From Delphinapterus leucas (lineage: Eukaryota; Chordata; Mammalia; Artiodactyla; Monodontidae): DNA of 64,000 nucleotides. Below, piece after piece: positions 1-11,577 of the stretch (positions are counted from its first letter, which is position 1; each line of letters begins with the position of its first letter). The notes beneath the pieces were generated by a model. It was not told where the DNA came from. It saw only the letters and a list, made by a program, of their open reading frames with translations, and searched no databases. The translations under genes and the position numbers were made by a program. Where the stretch lies: NCBI RefSeq assembly GCF_002288925.2, contig NW_022098050.1:3408760-3472759 (forward strand). The letters are read 5' to 3'.

Positions 1-182
1 TGCTGACTTACCTCGTTGGTGTGAAGCAGCAGCTGGGCTTGCAACTGCTCCACCCTCCCCTGATCCTCCTTCGGCTTCTTCAACTCCGAGGCCAGGTGTA
101 TGTGTTTTGCTGTGTGATGAAGAGCCCCCGCTGGAGATGCTCACGGCCAAGGTCAGAGGCAATAAGAACATGAGTTCCAGTT
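1..182 (-). pseudogene. Apolipoprotein A-IV-like fragment, copy A
   Basis: On the minus strand a frame reads LASELKKPKEDQGR, then VEQLQAQLLLHTNEVS, and runs off the window edge. It resembles the N-terminal amphipathic-helix region of apolipoprotein A-IV, which in human has a matching stretch ending in LLPHANEVSQ. Upstream the frame hits a stop, and nothing extends it to a start codon. The fragment shares two collinear anchor words with copy B at 11793-12075: 'aactggaactca' (171-182 here) and 'catctccagc' (130-139). The GTAAGT after the Glu codon at positions 6-11 looks like a splice donor, but apoA-IV simply has Val-Ser there. It is best read as a decayed, non-functional fragment. The alternative is an unrecognised repeat whose apoA-IV likeness is partly chance. 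Confidence 0.45.
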
Positions 183-437
183 CTTCCTCATGGGGCTCTA
201 GCTTGTGCTTGTTGGTTCTAACCTACCTTTGATCTCCCCCACTCCACGTTACATCCTCCTTCCCTACTGCCTGCTCCATGAACTTCAAGCTCCAGCATTA
301 GACTCAGAGACAACAGACATAGAGAGACTGCTTAGTAAGCGCCCACAACCGCAGAAGAGCGATTCCCTGTAACAAATTCATATTGGACTTACGCAATTTA
401 TATCTGCTTCTCTGGTTGAACTCAGACTGATACAGGT
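183..437 (-). repeat. Repeat-like flank of apoA-IV-like copy A
   Basis: Read on the minus strand this begins 'cctgtatcagtctgagttca' and continues with 'accagagaagcaga'. This is the familiar start of an old mammalian interspersed repeat, often LTR-like, with a consensus near 'cagggttcaaccagagaagcaga'. The same start occurs at 11578-11610, about 215 bases before copy B, so both apoA-IV-like fragments sit at nearly the same distance inside the same kind of flank. The family was not named with certainty. Confidence 0.4.
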
Positions 438-2217
438 GAGGAGCGAGTGTGGGGTGAAAATAAGTTTAGTTTAGAACATGTGAAGATTGCAGTATGGGGG
501 GAACCAACAACGTGGGGACTGTCTAGTGCTAAGATAATTTGAAATTCAGTAGGAGAGAGAAGGAGAGGGGTATAGATTTGAAACGCCTGCATGGAGGTGA
601 AAGCGGAAGTCACTGCAGTGGATGAGATCCTTGAGGACACTGGAGAAAAAGGAAGAAAAGGAAAAAGAGGCTTGGAGAATACAAGTCAAACAGGGAAGAG
701 TGAAGGAAGACATAGCAAACATCAGCTTCCATATCTTGACAAGGGACATCTGAGTCCCAAGGGGGAAAAGGCCTTTTTTTTTTTTTTGCCAGATAAAACT
801 TGTAGAAAGGAAGGATAGAACTTGTACAAGGGAACATGACCCAGTTCTAGAGGCTGACAGAAAATGGAACCCAGTAAGGAAACATCAGTTAGATCCTGTA
901 GTTAAATCTCAATCCTGTTAGGACTGAGTCTCATAACTTCAAAGCCCTCACCTTGGGTCATAACTCTGTTTGTGGCAGCCTAAGAGAGGAGCAGAGGAGC
1001 GGGCCAGAGCACTTCTGAAGCAGGAATACTTTAATGTGGCAACAGGAAACAATCGATTGGTATTCCAGAGGCTATGCATTTGAAAAGGAGTGTAACTCGT
1101 GTGAGACTGGGATGTTTTTGCCAAAAGACTATCCCCAGATACGTACCTGCATCCAACTGTGATGATATTGATTGCCCAAAGAAGACCCCAGTCCTTGGCC
1201 CAGTGGGGTCTGCTCAAGGCCCTGTGGAGATAGTTCGGGCCCTTTCACCCTTTATTCCGAACAAGATTCTAGGGCTGCCAACTTTGGAGATTGTGCAACT
1301 GACCCCCTGCAGAAGGTTGCATCCATCATACCATCTCCCCACTCTCCCCTTAATCCTTGCTGATTCTGTTGATGTTGGCACATCCCCGGGGCCTCTGCCT
1401 TTTAGAATGCTGATTCATCCAGAAAGCATCTGCTGGAGGTAACAGCCTTGTCACATGTTTCAAGTCACAGAAGGATGTGTTGGAGGAGAGGAAAAGCTTT
1501 CATTTACTCTCTTGTAATCAACCCAGACGTCAGCATCACAGCAAGGATTGGGGCTGGAAAATTAGTCCCGGAGGCTAAAGAAGGGCTTCCAGCTGCAAGA
1601 GGAACAGCTAACACACATCCCCTGTATGTGTGTGCACAGTGTAGGCTGCCTCTCCCTTTGGCTGTACCCATGCCCTTTCTCCTGTTCCTAAAGACCTTTC
1701 TTGGATCTCGAGAGTTTCTGGCTCATTGTGAGGTCTTCAGGGAGGCTGGAGCACATGCAGAAACCCTGCTGTTGGCCAGAGGTATGAGGGCTCCAGCCAA
1801 GTACAAAAACAAGTCAAGTTTAGAAACAATGAGTTAATAGTCCTTCGTGGGTTGCATCGTGCTGTTAGTGATAACTAATCAAAGGCTTCATTTAGTCAAA
1901 TCCTGTTGGACTTTTTTGTTCCATCTGCCTTTCAAGGATCAGCCTTTCTCTGACCCTGGTAAATAGCCAAAGAAAAGTTGCCGCAAGGAAAAGTTACAAG
2001 AGTTGCACAAAGGTCCACAAGAGTTTAACACACCCAAACCAAATAAAGATTCTGAGCTATCAGCATTGGGATTCTACAGTAATATTTTTCAAGTGGCTGC
2101 TTGAAGCCTTCCTGCATTGCTCTGGTCCTTCTCTCCCTCTGCCAGAGTGGATCCAATTTCTGTTTGTCTGGAACATATAAGATATAGGTACTTTCCCCAT
2201 TTGCCTCATGGTCCGTT
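438..2217. other. Intergenic DNA without recognised features
   Basis: Open frames here, such as 1074-1442 and 1448-1837 on the plus strand, have no recognisable domain, splice context or codon bias. A short T-tract lies at 774-787. I see no gene, RNA or clearly named repeat. Confidence 0.5.
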
Positions 2218-2219
2218 CT

Positions 2220-2408
2220 TTTTTTTTCTTTTTGCGGTCCACGGGCCTCTCACTGCCTTGGCCCCTCCCGTTGCGGAGCACAGGCTCAGCGGCCATGGCT
2301 CAAGGGCCCAGCCGCTCCACGGCACATGGGATCCTCCCGGACCGGGGCACGAACCCGTGTCCCCTGCATCGGCAGGCGGACTCCCAACCACTGCGCCACC
2401 AGGGAAGC
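2220..2408 (-). mobile_element. CHR-type tRNA-derived SINE
   Basis: The minus-strand element has its T-rich tail on the left and its head ('cttccctggtggcgcagtgg') at about 2390-2408. The flanks share 'tccgttctttt' on both sides, a target-site duplication. It lacks the roughly 12-base 'tctggacacgcag' segment present in the copies at 3622 and 44918, so it is an internal-deletion variant. The head derives from a tRNA and keeps A and B box remnants. Confidence 0.85.
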
Positions 2409-3189
2409 TCTGCTCCGTTCTTTTTAAAAGGAGGATGTATGATCTGGTACAATGAAACGCAATGTTGGTATATCTTATTCTCAAATGGATGCTATTGCAT
2501 GATGGTCATATTATATAGTTTCCTCCAACTCTTTCTTTCCCCATTCAGGAAAGTTGCCTGAACTCTCTGCTTCCATCAACCTACTCCAATCTGGGTCTGC
2601 GCACATTGGTCCTCTGAAATAACTCTTGCTGTCATGACCTGCATGTTGTTTGCATCAATGGATATGTTTTAGTCCTCATTTCTATACACTTCTCAGAAGC
2701 ATTCAATACTAATGGCCACTCATCGCTTCAAGTAACTTGAACCATCTTTAGCTTCCAGGATTCCACACTATCATACCTCCAGCATCTCTGGATGCTTCCT
2801 AGTGTTTCTGGCCACCCACCAGTCTCGGGGCAACCATTAAATGTTGAATTGCATGGAATCTCTATACTCAATCCCTAGGTGATCTCATCCACACTCAGAG
2901 CTTTACCAGCTAAACATTAAGAACTCACAAATATGTACCTTTAGACTCTCCTATGGGTGCCTGACCTTACTATATAACTTCTTTTCATTGTTCTAATGCA
3001 CCTCCAACTCCACACATACTGAATAGATTCAGAACCTCTAACCTGCAAATCTCGTTGTTCTCCAGCATTCTTTGTGTCTGTGACTGACACCACTATTCGT
3101 CCTTGACTCCTTCCTTCCCCTCCAGCCAACCCATCCCTAAGTCCTGTATTTTCTTCCTTATGATGCTTGAATCCAGCCATGTTGCTCTG
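2409..3189. other. Intergenic DNA without recognised features
   Basis: No exon, RNA gene or repeat that I can name. The minus-strand open frame at 2941-3180 has no recognisable similarity. Confidence 0.4.
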
Positions 3190-3621
3190 TCTTCATTGCC
3201 ACCCACTTGGCCCATGCTCCATCCCATCACTTCTCAACTGGACCCCTATCAATGACTTCCTAAGTGGTCCCTTGCATCCACTCCTGTATCTCCTGCAACC
3301 TCAATATCCTCTCCATTTGCTGCAGTCAGACCAAACCATCACTCACAGGCTTAAAACCCTTTGCTGGATTACCGGTACATGTACACGAGAGAGCAAGATT
3401 CTGAGTGTAACATACAAAGCTGTTTCATCTGGACCCTGTCTATGCTCATCCAGCCTCAACTCTCAAGACCCTTACCTCACTCTTAGTACTGCCGTCACTC
3501 TGATTTTCTTTCAGTCTGTGCTGTGTTCCTTTCTGTCTCAGGGTCTTTGCACATACTCTTTCTTCTGCTTATTTTTTCTACTGCTTATTCTAGGTAACAT
3601 CTCCTTATTTTCAGATCTTAT
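3190..3621 (-). repeat. Old LINE (L2-like) fragment
   Basis: Phrases such as 'gggtctttgcacatactctt' and a following C/T-rich stretch resemble the reverse complement of the ancient L2 LINE 3' region. It is strongly diverged. A related but separate piece lies at 4290-4450. The assignment is from memory of the consensus. Confidence 0.35.
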
Positions 3622-3829
3622 CTTTTTTTTTTTTTTTTCGGTATGCGGGCCTCTCACTGTTGCGGCCTCTCCCGTTGCGGAGCACAGGCTCTGGACACGC
3701 AGGCTCAGCGGCCATGGCTCACGGGCCTAGCTGCTCCGCTGCATGCGGGATCTTCCCGGACCGGGGCACGAACCCGTGTCCCCTGCATCGGCAGGCGGAC
3801 TCTCAACCACTGCGCCACCAGGGAAGCCC
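3622..3829 (-). mobile_element. CHR-type SINE at left edge of an inversion
   Basis: Full-length minus-strand SINE with a 16-base T tail at 3623-3638 and its head ending at 3829. On its right it is followed by 'cactgatagggtttt' (3829-3843). The reverse complement of that word follows the plus-strand SINE fragment at 5688-5766. Its two sides are not a matched target-site duplication, so this copy is probably a hybrid made by recombination between two inverted SINEs. Confidence 0.85.
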
Positions 3830-4243
3830 ACTGATAGGGTTTTGATATGAGTCTGCAAGCAATTGATATATTATGGTCTCTGTGCAGTCAAACCTCTCTG
3901 CTAATGATAATCTGTGTTTGCAGTCGCTCCCCACAGCACTGGCATCACTGCCTCAGCTCCACCTGAGATCATCAGGCATCAGAGTCTCATAAGGAGCACG
4001 CAACCTAGATCCCTTGCGTGCACAATTCCCAGTAGGGTTCACGCCCCTGTGAGAATCTAATGCCGCCACTGATCTGACAGGAGGCGGAGCTCAGGTGGTA
4101 ATGCGAGCCATGGGGAGCGGCTGTAAATACAGGTGAAGCTTCGCTCACTTGCCCGCTGCTCACCTCCTACTGTGCAGCCCAGTTCCTAACAGGCCACGGA
4201 TCACTACCAGTCCATGGCCTGGGGGTTGGGGACCCCTGTCCTA
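3829..4243 (-). mobile_element. Non-autonomous hAT-type DNA transposon, first part
   Basis: The right end reads 'ggttggggacccctg', which is the terminal motif of a well-known mammalian non-autonomous hAT-type transposon in reverse. Internal phrases such as 'gcggctgtaaatacaggtga' and 'aggaggcggagctcaggtgg' fit the same element. The element stops at the 15-base word 3829-3843 and its missing remainder lies at 5767-6004 in the opposite orientation. The MER1/Charlie family is my best guess for the name. Confidence 0.6.
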
Positions 4244-5067
4244 CATGACCGTTCTGCTCCTGGCTTGTTGCAATGCACAGGCCCACTTCTGTGTTTCTGG
4301 TTACATTGATCTCTCTTCTTCAAAATCTACCTTAAGCCTCACCTCTATAACGGCTTTCCTGACCCCTCCAGTCTACTGTGACCTCTCATTGACCACACCA
4401 CCCATAGGGTCACTCAGCAGACACTCAGAATTCACAAAGGCTTTCTAAACCACTAAAATGTCAAAGGCACATATTTCTACATGCATTCCTAGCTTTATTT
4501 CTGATCACATTTCAGTAGAGTCGAGTGATTCCTAGATGTGACCACACACTAATTTACTGCCACAGAGACACAGAGGTTCAATCACTTCAAGAACATTACC
4601 AGATAGAAAACAAAATTCTATCAAGATCTTGATGCTGGAGAGTCAAGACCCATTACTTACCAGCAGAGCATCAGAACTTTTGAGATTCAAATAAATGCCT
4701 CAGTAATTTCTCACAAAAATAAAGAATGTGGAATCCTTGAATGCCAATAGTCTCTGGTAAATTCTTGAAGCATTTCATGTATGAGCAACTGCAGTGCAGA
4801 AACCCCGTGGTGTTAACTCTTGGTATTTCTAAAGTGCCTTTGCACATAGTCAAATATTTGATGAATGGGTGTTGAATCATCATTCATCATACTTTGAGCA
4901 ATTAATTCTATAGTGAGAAATGTCGCCTCAAATAAGCATTAAGAGATTACACAATTAGATGTATTGAATCGTTCATTTAAGCTCTCATGTGGGAAAGGTA
5001 TTAAACCTTGTACAAACAATAGGAAGTCATTCATTTATTAAAAGTGTTTTCTTTTAAATTAATAGAA
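4244..5067. other. Intergenic DNA inside the inverted segment
   Basis: The first 200 bases include an L2-like stretch around 4290-4450. The rest, including A/T-rich 4900-5060, shows nothing I can name. The 70-residue minus-strand frame at 4671-4883 has no support as a gene. Confidence 0.4.
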
Positions 5068-5687
5068 AATTAAAAGACATTTCTCCAAAGAAGACATATA
5101 GATGGCCAAAAAGCACATGAAAAGATGCTCAACATCACTAATTATCAAAGAAATGCAAATCACAATGAGATATCATGTCACACCAGTCAGAATGGCCATC
5201 ATCAAAAAGTCTGCAAATAATAAATGCTGGACAGGTGCAGAGAAAAGGGAACCCTCCTATATTGTTGGTGGGAATGTAAATTGGTACAACCACTATGGAG
5301 AACAGTATGAAGGTTCTTTAAAAAACTAAAAACAGAGCTACCATACGACCCAGCAATCCCACTCCTGGGCAAATATCTGGAGAAAACTATAATTCGAAAA
5401 GATACTTGCACCCCAGTGTTCATTGCAGCTCTATTTACAGTAGCCAGGACATGGAAGCAACCTAAGTGTCCATCGACCAAAGAATGGATAAAGAAGATGT
5501 GGTACATATATACAATGGAATATTACTCAGCCATAAAAAAGAATGAAATAATGCCATTTGCAGCAACATGGATGGACCTAGAGTTTATCATACTAAGTGA
5601 AGTCAGCAATATCATATGATATCACTCGTATGTGGAATTTAATTTAAAAAAATGAAATGATACGTCCTGTGAATGAAATGACTGTGT
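5068..5687 (+). mobile_element. 5'-truncated L1, ORF2 end and 3' region
   Basis: Contains the C-terminal L1 ORF2 landmarks: 'acatttctccaaagaagaca', the region around 'ggtgggaatgtaaattggta', and 'acatggaagcaacctaagtg'. It is frameshifted and interrupted, so it encodes no working protein. It ends at the SINE fragment starting at 5688 and has no clean poly-A of its own. Confidence 0.85.
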
Positions 5688-5766
5688 CCTGTGCTCCGCA
5701 ACGGGAGAGGCCACAACAGTGAGGGGCCCGCGTACCGCAAAAAAAAAAAGAAAGAAAGAAAGAAAG
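5688..5766 (+). mobile_element. 3' fragment of a CHR-type SINE
   Basis: Only the last 80 bases of the SINE are present, from 'cctgtgctccgcaacgggag' to an A-rich tail with GAAA repeats. The left junction is directly with L1 DNA. The tail is followed at 5767-5781 by 'aaaaccctatcagtg', whose reverse complement flanks the SINE at 3622-3829. It is the right-hand breakpoint partner of the proposed inversion. Confidence 0.8.
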
Positions 5767-6004
5767 AAAACCCTATCAGTGAGTGACAAGTAAAAACAAG
5801 CTCAGGGCTCCCACTGATTGTGCATTATGGTGAGTTGTATAATTATTTCAGTATATATTACAGTGTAATAATAATAGAAATAAAGTGCACAATGAGTGTA
5901 ATGCACTTGAATCATCCCCAAACCATCCCCCCCACCCCTGGTCTGTGGAAAAATTGTCTTCCATGAAACTGGTCTCTGGTGCCAAAAAAGTTGGGGACGG
6001 CTGA
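5767..6004 (+). mobile_element. Non-autonomous hAT-type DNA transposon, second part
   Basis: Continues the element broken at 3829, now on the plus strand, and ends in 'aaaaaagttggggacggctg', the other terminal inverted repeat. Both terminal repeats therefore point the same way on the plus strand. That cannot happen within one intact element and indicates an inversion between the two parts. Confidence 0.6.
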
Positions 6005-7149
6005 TGTAGGGAGCCAGTGGGAGAGGCAGCTGGAAAGGAAAACTGAAGCCAAGTTATGCAGGTTCTTGAAGGGCAGCTAAAAGCTACGCACTTGATTCTA
6101 GAACCTACAGGTAAGTGATTCTCAAGGAATATGCAATATGGCCTCTTAGGGTTGTCAAAAGCACCTGCTTCTGGAGAGCCTGATTTGCACCACCCTGCCA
6201 GGGTTGCCCTTCTTTTCCTTTCCTTCTTTTCCAGAATCCCTTCTGTAGTAAAACAGTAAGTAACAAGCCCCTGTGGCTGATGGGCATGTGTTGTTTCTCT
6301 GGGTAGGTTGAAGCAAGAAAAAATAAAATGAAAAGATTGAAAGTATCTATAATATGATCTGTAGATACACATTTAGGGTTTTTTAAAAGCATGAAAGTGA
6401 GAGAAATAAAGCAGTCTCTGAGGAAGAGGACTATGGCAGAGGGCACCATGAGTAAGAAGGAAAATCTAGAGGCAGAAGTAGATGCCTCAGACACTGTTGG
6501 CTGCCAACCCAACATCCACCCTTTGCATCTTCACTGCTGGTAGAGCCCCAGCTTTGTTCATTTCTCATCCATGCTCCACAAGAATTAGGGGAGTTTGATC
6601 CCTTCCCCTGCTCGAGAGGCAAATCCTATTTGGTTTAAGCCAATCATGACAGTCCTGTTCTCCCTACCGGGAATCTGTTTTAAGGGAGTGCGGAAGACAC
6701 AGCAGCACAGTGAGATTTGAGGGGATACCTGAGAAAGATTTATTCACTTCTTGTTGCAGATCAAATTCCCTAAAAAGCAGACTCTGAGATGGCAATGAAC
6801 ATACAGAAGGGTCATGAGGTATACCTGGGATCAACACCTGTGAGATGAAAGAGAAGGCAGCAAGATGTGGCAGAGGGAGAAGTTGGGCTATGATGTAACC
6901 ACAGTGAAGGTCTCAGTCAACCCAACAAGGAACTTTGAAGATGGTCTTGCAGAGTTGTTCTGAGTCGGATTGAGGAGGCTGGGCCCTTATATGTTTGTGA
7001 CAAACAGTCATTGGATATGGGCTGCTCCCAGGAACGGAACATGAACTCGGGAAGACAGTTATAGTCAGCAAAGAGCATTTCCAAACGGGCTGACAGCTGC
7101 AGGTTCTCTGAAGGAAACACCCTCAGCAGCTGGGAAAATAAGTCCCTTT
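6005..7149. other. Intergenic DNA, possibly old LTR-like pieces
   Basis: No gene is seen. Overlapping minus-strand open frames at 5848-6622 have no domain similarity. The stretch 6770-7130 has the texture of an old LTR-type repeat, but I cannot name it. Confidence 0.35.
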
Positions 7150-7163
7150 AAGCCTGAAGAGGG

Positions 7164-7280
7164 GGAATTCCCTGGCGATCCAGTGGTTAAGACTCTGTGT
7201 TTCCACTGCAGGGTGCATGGGTTCGATCCCTGCTCGGGGAACTAAGATCCCACATGTAGCGCGGTGCGGCCAAAAAAAAA
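7164..7280 (+). mobile_element. Short CHR/artiodactyl-type SINE with perfect target-site duplication
   Basis: The shorter SINE type starts 'ggaattccctggcgatccag' and ends 'gcggtgcggcc' plus an A tail. The 14-base word AAGCCTGAAGAGGG flanks it at 7150-7163 and 7281-7294, a textbook target-site duplication, which fixes the boundaries. Confidence 0.9.
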
Positions 7281-7294
7281 AAGCCTGAAGAGGG

Positions 7295-8337
7295 ATATAG
7301 GCAGTACATCACAGCATCCACTCTACTCCTAAAACAATTATACAGACAAGAGAAGTCCCTCTTTTCTACTCATGTTATGTATGGATGTGATGCCTCGAAT
7401 GCATCACCCATTTCACAACCAGCTTGAGACTGGAGCAAACACACACGGAGAAGGGTTGGAAATGAAGAAAACTACAAGAGAAACAGGACCAGAGACCAGA
7501 CCTCTGGTACCTGTAGCCTACCTGGATTTCTGGACTGCTTGATATCAGTGGTAAGACATGTCCTTACTGTTTGTAACAGCTGAGTTAGGGTTTTCTCTTA
7601 CTTGCATCCCAAGCAGCCTAGCCAAGGAGTGGCAGGTTCAGGCAACAGATAATAAGGTTTGGAAAAACACAGAAAGAATGGGAAAGAAGGGATAGGTAGA
7701 AGAAACATGACAAAGAAAGCACCAGTAAAACCGAGGTCCTGGCAGCATATGGGATATGATGGTGACTTCTTTTTTTATAGTTATCACAACTTTGTTTTGG
7801 GGATGGTCAAATAAATTAGATGGTACCAATATTCGGGCAAATATTTAAAGTGATTAATATGGTAGATATGCATTTTGTGATAGCCCAACACCCTTTCCAA
7901 ATGGTACCCCAATTTCTTTCTGGGGACCTACCACTCCCTATTATAAAAAATTTGGTACTATGAGAAATCCAAATAGCTCCCCCTCCAATTGTGGAAACCC
8001 ATGGAGTTTCAGGAGGTCACGTTCATCTGATTCTTCCTTATTTCCCCAATACAGAGTAAGGTATGTATCTTTTCTTGGTCATTTGGACCTTGAATCTAGA
8101 ACAAGTGACAGAAAAATGACAAAACGGTTGGAGTTTTTTTTTTCTTTAACCCAATAGCAGGGCCCTGACTGTTCCTATAGTGCCTGTTTCCTGTGCACCC
8201 TGCCCCCACTCAAAGCTGGCGTCCTTTTGCTTGTTTCCAAATTGTTTTCTTCTGCCTTCCGGCCCATATTGTGCACTCCTGAAAGCTTACTCACTTCCCA
8301 CCAATATCCAGTCTCTCCCTTTAACAACAGAACTCCC
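7295..8337. other. Intergenic DNA without recognised features
   Basis: No gene or RNA recognised. The short frames at 7638-7829 and 7960-8157 have no support. Confidence 0.4.
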
Positions 8338-8515
8338 ATAACAAGGTCCTACTGTATAGCACAAGGAATTATATTCAATATCCTGTGATCAACCATAATG
8401 GAAAAGAATATTTTAAAAAAAAAATGGATATATATATATATATATATATATAAATATATAAATAAACAAGAAATTAATAAAACACTGTAAATTGACTATA
8501 CTTCAATTAAAAAAA
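8338..8515 (+). mobile_element. L1 3' end fragment with TA microsatellite
   Basis: 'acaaggtcctactgtatagc' and 'caatatcctgtgatcaacca' match the 3' untranslated end of L1 elements in this window (compare 21404-21580). A perfect (TA)n run lies at about 8428-8452, and the element closes with an A-rich tail near 8506-8518. It is a severely 5'-truncated insertion. Confidence 0.75.
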
Positions 8516-8569
8516 AAAGCTGAAAAAACCCCCCAGAATTCCCAAGCTTTACCTAGGCACTTGGATTCC

Positions 8570-8930
8570 CAGCTCAGGATGACATTTCATCCTTGTTTGC
8601 AATTTGGTGTGGTCACGAGGCTAAGTACTGGTCATTGGAGCGAAGCAGGAGTAACGTATGCTATTTCAACTTGTTCCCCTACAATGGAAGGTTCACGTGC
8701 TCTCCTGAGCCTTTCCCTTTAATCTTGGCTGGGAGATGATGCGAACTGGACCCAAGCTATCTTGAACCATGAAACAAATGGAAGCCCTATATTGACGATG
8801 GTAGAGCAGCTTTACTAGCCTTGGACTGCACATTTCTGGACTGTGATCTGAGAGAGAAACGTATACCCTGAATAAACCACTGAATAGTAGTTCTCTGTTG
8901 CAGCATCTTGACATGTGCCCTGCGTGATAT
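8570..8930 (+). repeat. Old interspersed repeat, LTR-like
   Basis: The stretch includes 'aaatggaagccctatattga', 'gatggtagagcagc' and a late 'gagagaaacgtataccctga' followed by 'ataaaccactga'. The same plan (weight of 'tggaagcc', then 'gagaataaac', then 'ctac/cactga') is seen at 14070-14460, so both probably belong to one old mammalian repeat family. The family name is not certain. Confidence 0.35.
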
Positions 8931-9639
8931 AACTTCCAATAAATTCTTAATTTATGATCAAATATATTTATCTGACACACCAAAGAAACTAGTGTTAAGA
9001 ATATGAAAGTTTTAATAAAATTCAAGCTTTTGTGGGGTTTTGTATCCTAAATATTGGTGCACATGAAATATTTAAACAGTTCGGCAGCCAAGAGAAGCTT
9101 CTGCAGACACTGGAATATTTATAGTGTAAGACAGGACGAGTCATGGTATTTGTGTTTCCATAAGGCCAAGGAACCATTTTCATCTTGGATCCAATCTAGA
9201 AATTATTTTTCCTGCCAAAGCCTAACTTGGATAAAATCCTCTCCTCACCAATGTGGACCAGAAGCCATAGGAGCAGAAAACTGAATTTCCACTGAAGAGA
9301 ACAGAGCCACAGCACAGAGAATGTGATCTTATTTCCAGAGTCGTATGATAAAAGCAATGTGGTTTTTTTTTGCAGTGTTGAAGGGGACAAACCTGCCTAG
9401 TAATATAGTTGCTACATCTCACAACCTTAAAGTAAACTTTGAACAATTACTCAAAGTAGACTTAATTTTCTATAACATTTCCAAAGACCCTATGGCACAG
9501 ATATTCACTGACCACTAAATATTCATGTGCTCCCCTACATTTCCCAGCCTTCTTGCACTTAGGCAGAACCATGCCGCTGGTTCTGGCTGTAAGTGTGATG
9601 CATCATTCCTAGGCTTTAGCATTTAAGAGTCAATATGTG
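8931..9639. other. Intergenic DNA without clear features
   Basis: AT-rich, with overlapping short frames at 9054-9446 that have no recognisable product. The part at 9520-9620 may be another fragment of the old LTR-like family at 14070. Confidence 0.35.
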
Positions 9640-11460
9640 TAGTCAAAAACCTCCCTACAAAGAAAATTCCAGGCCCTGTTGACTTCACTGGTGAACTCTA
9701 CCTACATTTAAGGAAGAAATAATACCAATTCTCATAAACTCTTAGAGAAAATTGAAGAGGAGGAATACGTCCCAACTCATTCTATGAGGCCAACATTACA
9801 CTGATAGCAAAACCAAAGATATTACCAAAAAACACCAAAAAAACTACAGATCAATTTCCCTCATGAACACAGATGTAAAAATTCTTTAGCGAATTGAATC
9901 AAACAATATATAACATAAAAAGTATAATGCATCATGAAAAGAGTTTAGCATAAGAATACAAATGTTTTAACATTCAAAATTCAATCAATATGTTTCACCA
10001 CATTAACAGACCATAAAAAAACTAGATGATAATCTCAATACATGCAGAAAAAGTATTTGACAAAATTCAACATCCATTCCTGGTAAAAATTTTCAGCAAA
10101 CTGAAACTAGAAGGAAACTTCTTCAACCCAATAAAGAGCATTCATTTACAAAAGAACTGCAGCTGATATCACACTTTATGGTGAATGACTGAATGTTTTT
10201 CCCTTAAGATCATGACGTCCACTCTTGCCACTCCTATTCATTATTGTACTGGAAGTTCTAGCCAGTGCAATCAGGCAAGAAAAAGAAAACAAAGGTATTC
10301 AGATTGGGAAGAAAAAGTAAAACCGTCTATTCAAAGATGAAATGATTGTCTATGTAGAAAATCCATCGGAATCTTCAAAAAAACAATTAGAACTGATAAG
10401 TGAGTTCCCTATACTGTAAATTATATAAACAATTGGAAGTTGAAATTTAAATATAGTACCATTTGTAATAGCATTAAAATATGAAATATTTAGGTATAAA
10501 TCTGACAAAAGCTTGTAAGATCTGAATACCCAAAACAATATTAAGTGAAATTAAAGTTCATGGATCAGAAGACTCAATATTGTTAAAATGTCAATTCTCC
10601 CCAAACTGTCCTATACATTAAACTCAGTTCAATTCAAATCACAATCTCAGTAGGCTTCTTAAACAGAAATTAACAGACTGATTTTAAAATGAATATAAAA
10701 ATGAAAGGGCCTAGAAGAAAAGAAAAATTTGGAGGAATAACACTCCTTGACTTGAAGATTTATTAAAAAGCTACATTAATGAAGACAGTGGTGTTGGCAT
10801 AAAGGTAGACAAATAGATCAATGAAACAGAATAGAAAGTCCAGAAATAGGTCCACACATATAAGGACAATTGATTTCCGATAAAGGTGCAAAAGCAATGC
10901 AGCACAGAAAGGATAGTCTTTTCCTTTAGTGCTGTTAACAATTACACATTCATATCTCAATAAATAAAAAACTTTGATCCATACCTCACACTAAAGACAA
11001 ACATTAATTCAAAAAGGATAACAGTCCTGAATGTAAAACAAAACTGTAAAATATCTAGAAGAAAACATAGGAGAAAATCTTAGTGACCTTGGGGTAGGCA
11101 AAGATTTCTTAGATATGACATCAAAAGCACAATCCATAAAAAAATAATGTTAAATGGACTTCTTCAAAATTAAAAACATCTGCTTTTTAAAAGGTAGTGT
11201 TAGGAAAATTAAAAGGCAAGCCACAGATGGAGAGAAAATATTTGCAAATCACATATCCATAAAGAACTCTCAAAACTCCATAATAAGAAAATAAACAACC
11301 TCACCAATTTGGAAAAGATAATCCAAAGTAGATATATGGATGGCAAATAAGCACAGAAAAGATGCTCAACATCATTAGGGAAACTCAAATTAAAACCATA
11401 ATGAGAACACTATATACCTTTTAGAACGGCTACAGTTGAAACAGCTTACCGTATGTACCA
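9640..11460 (+). mobile_element. Old, strongly mutated L1 ORF2
   Basis: Recognisable diverged L1 ORF2 phrases run in order: 'aggccctgttgacttcactg', 'cattctatgaggccaacatt', 'aaattcaacatccattcctg', 'ctggaagttctagccagtgc' and 'caaagatgaaatgattgtct', then the region around 10760-11460 leading to the ORF2 C-terminal part. No reading frame survives for more than about 65 codons. This is the oldest-looking L1 in the window, well below the similarity seen between the L1s at 29246 and 63012. Confidence 0.8.
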
Positions 11461-11577
11461 AGTGTTGGCTAACCCACTTTGTTGATTCACACTGGATTTG
11501 TAACCTGAGCTCAGAATAAACCTTTGTTAAGTCATTGGCTTTGAAGTTAGTTCATCATCATAGGATAAATTGGTTTG

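Noticed and set aside
1..11. Strong-looking splice donor (ACGAG/GTAAGT, minus strand) after the apoA-IV-like fragment
   Set aside because: ApoA-IV codes Glu-Val-Ser at this place, so GAGGTAAGT is explained by coding ancestry; copy B has a similar AAGGTAAGC.
2206..2561. Overlapping 92-117 codon frames on both strands, and similar ones at 3643-3845, 12546-12902 and 44839-45245
   Set aside because: All are translations of CHR-type SINEs.
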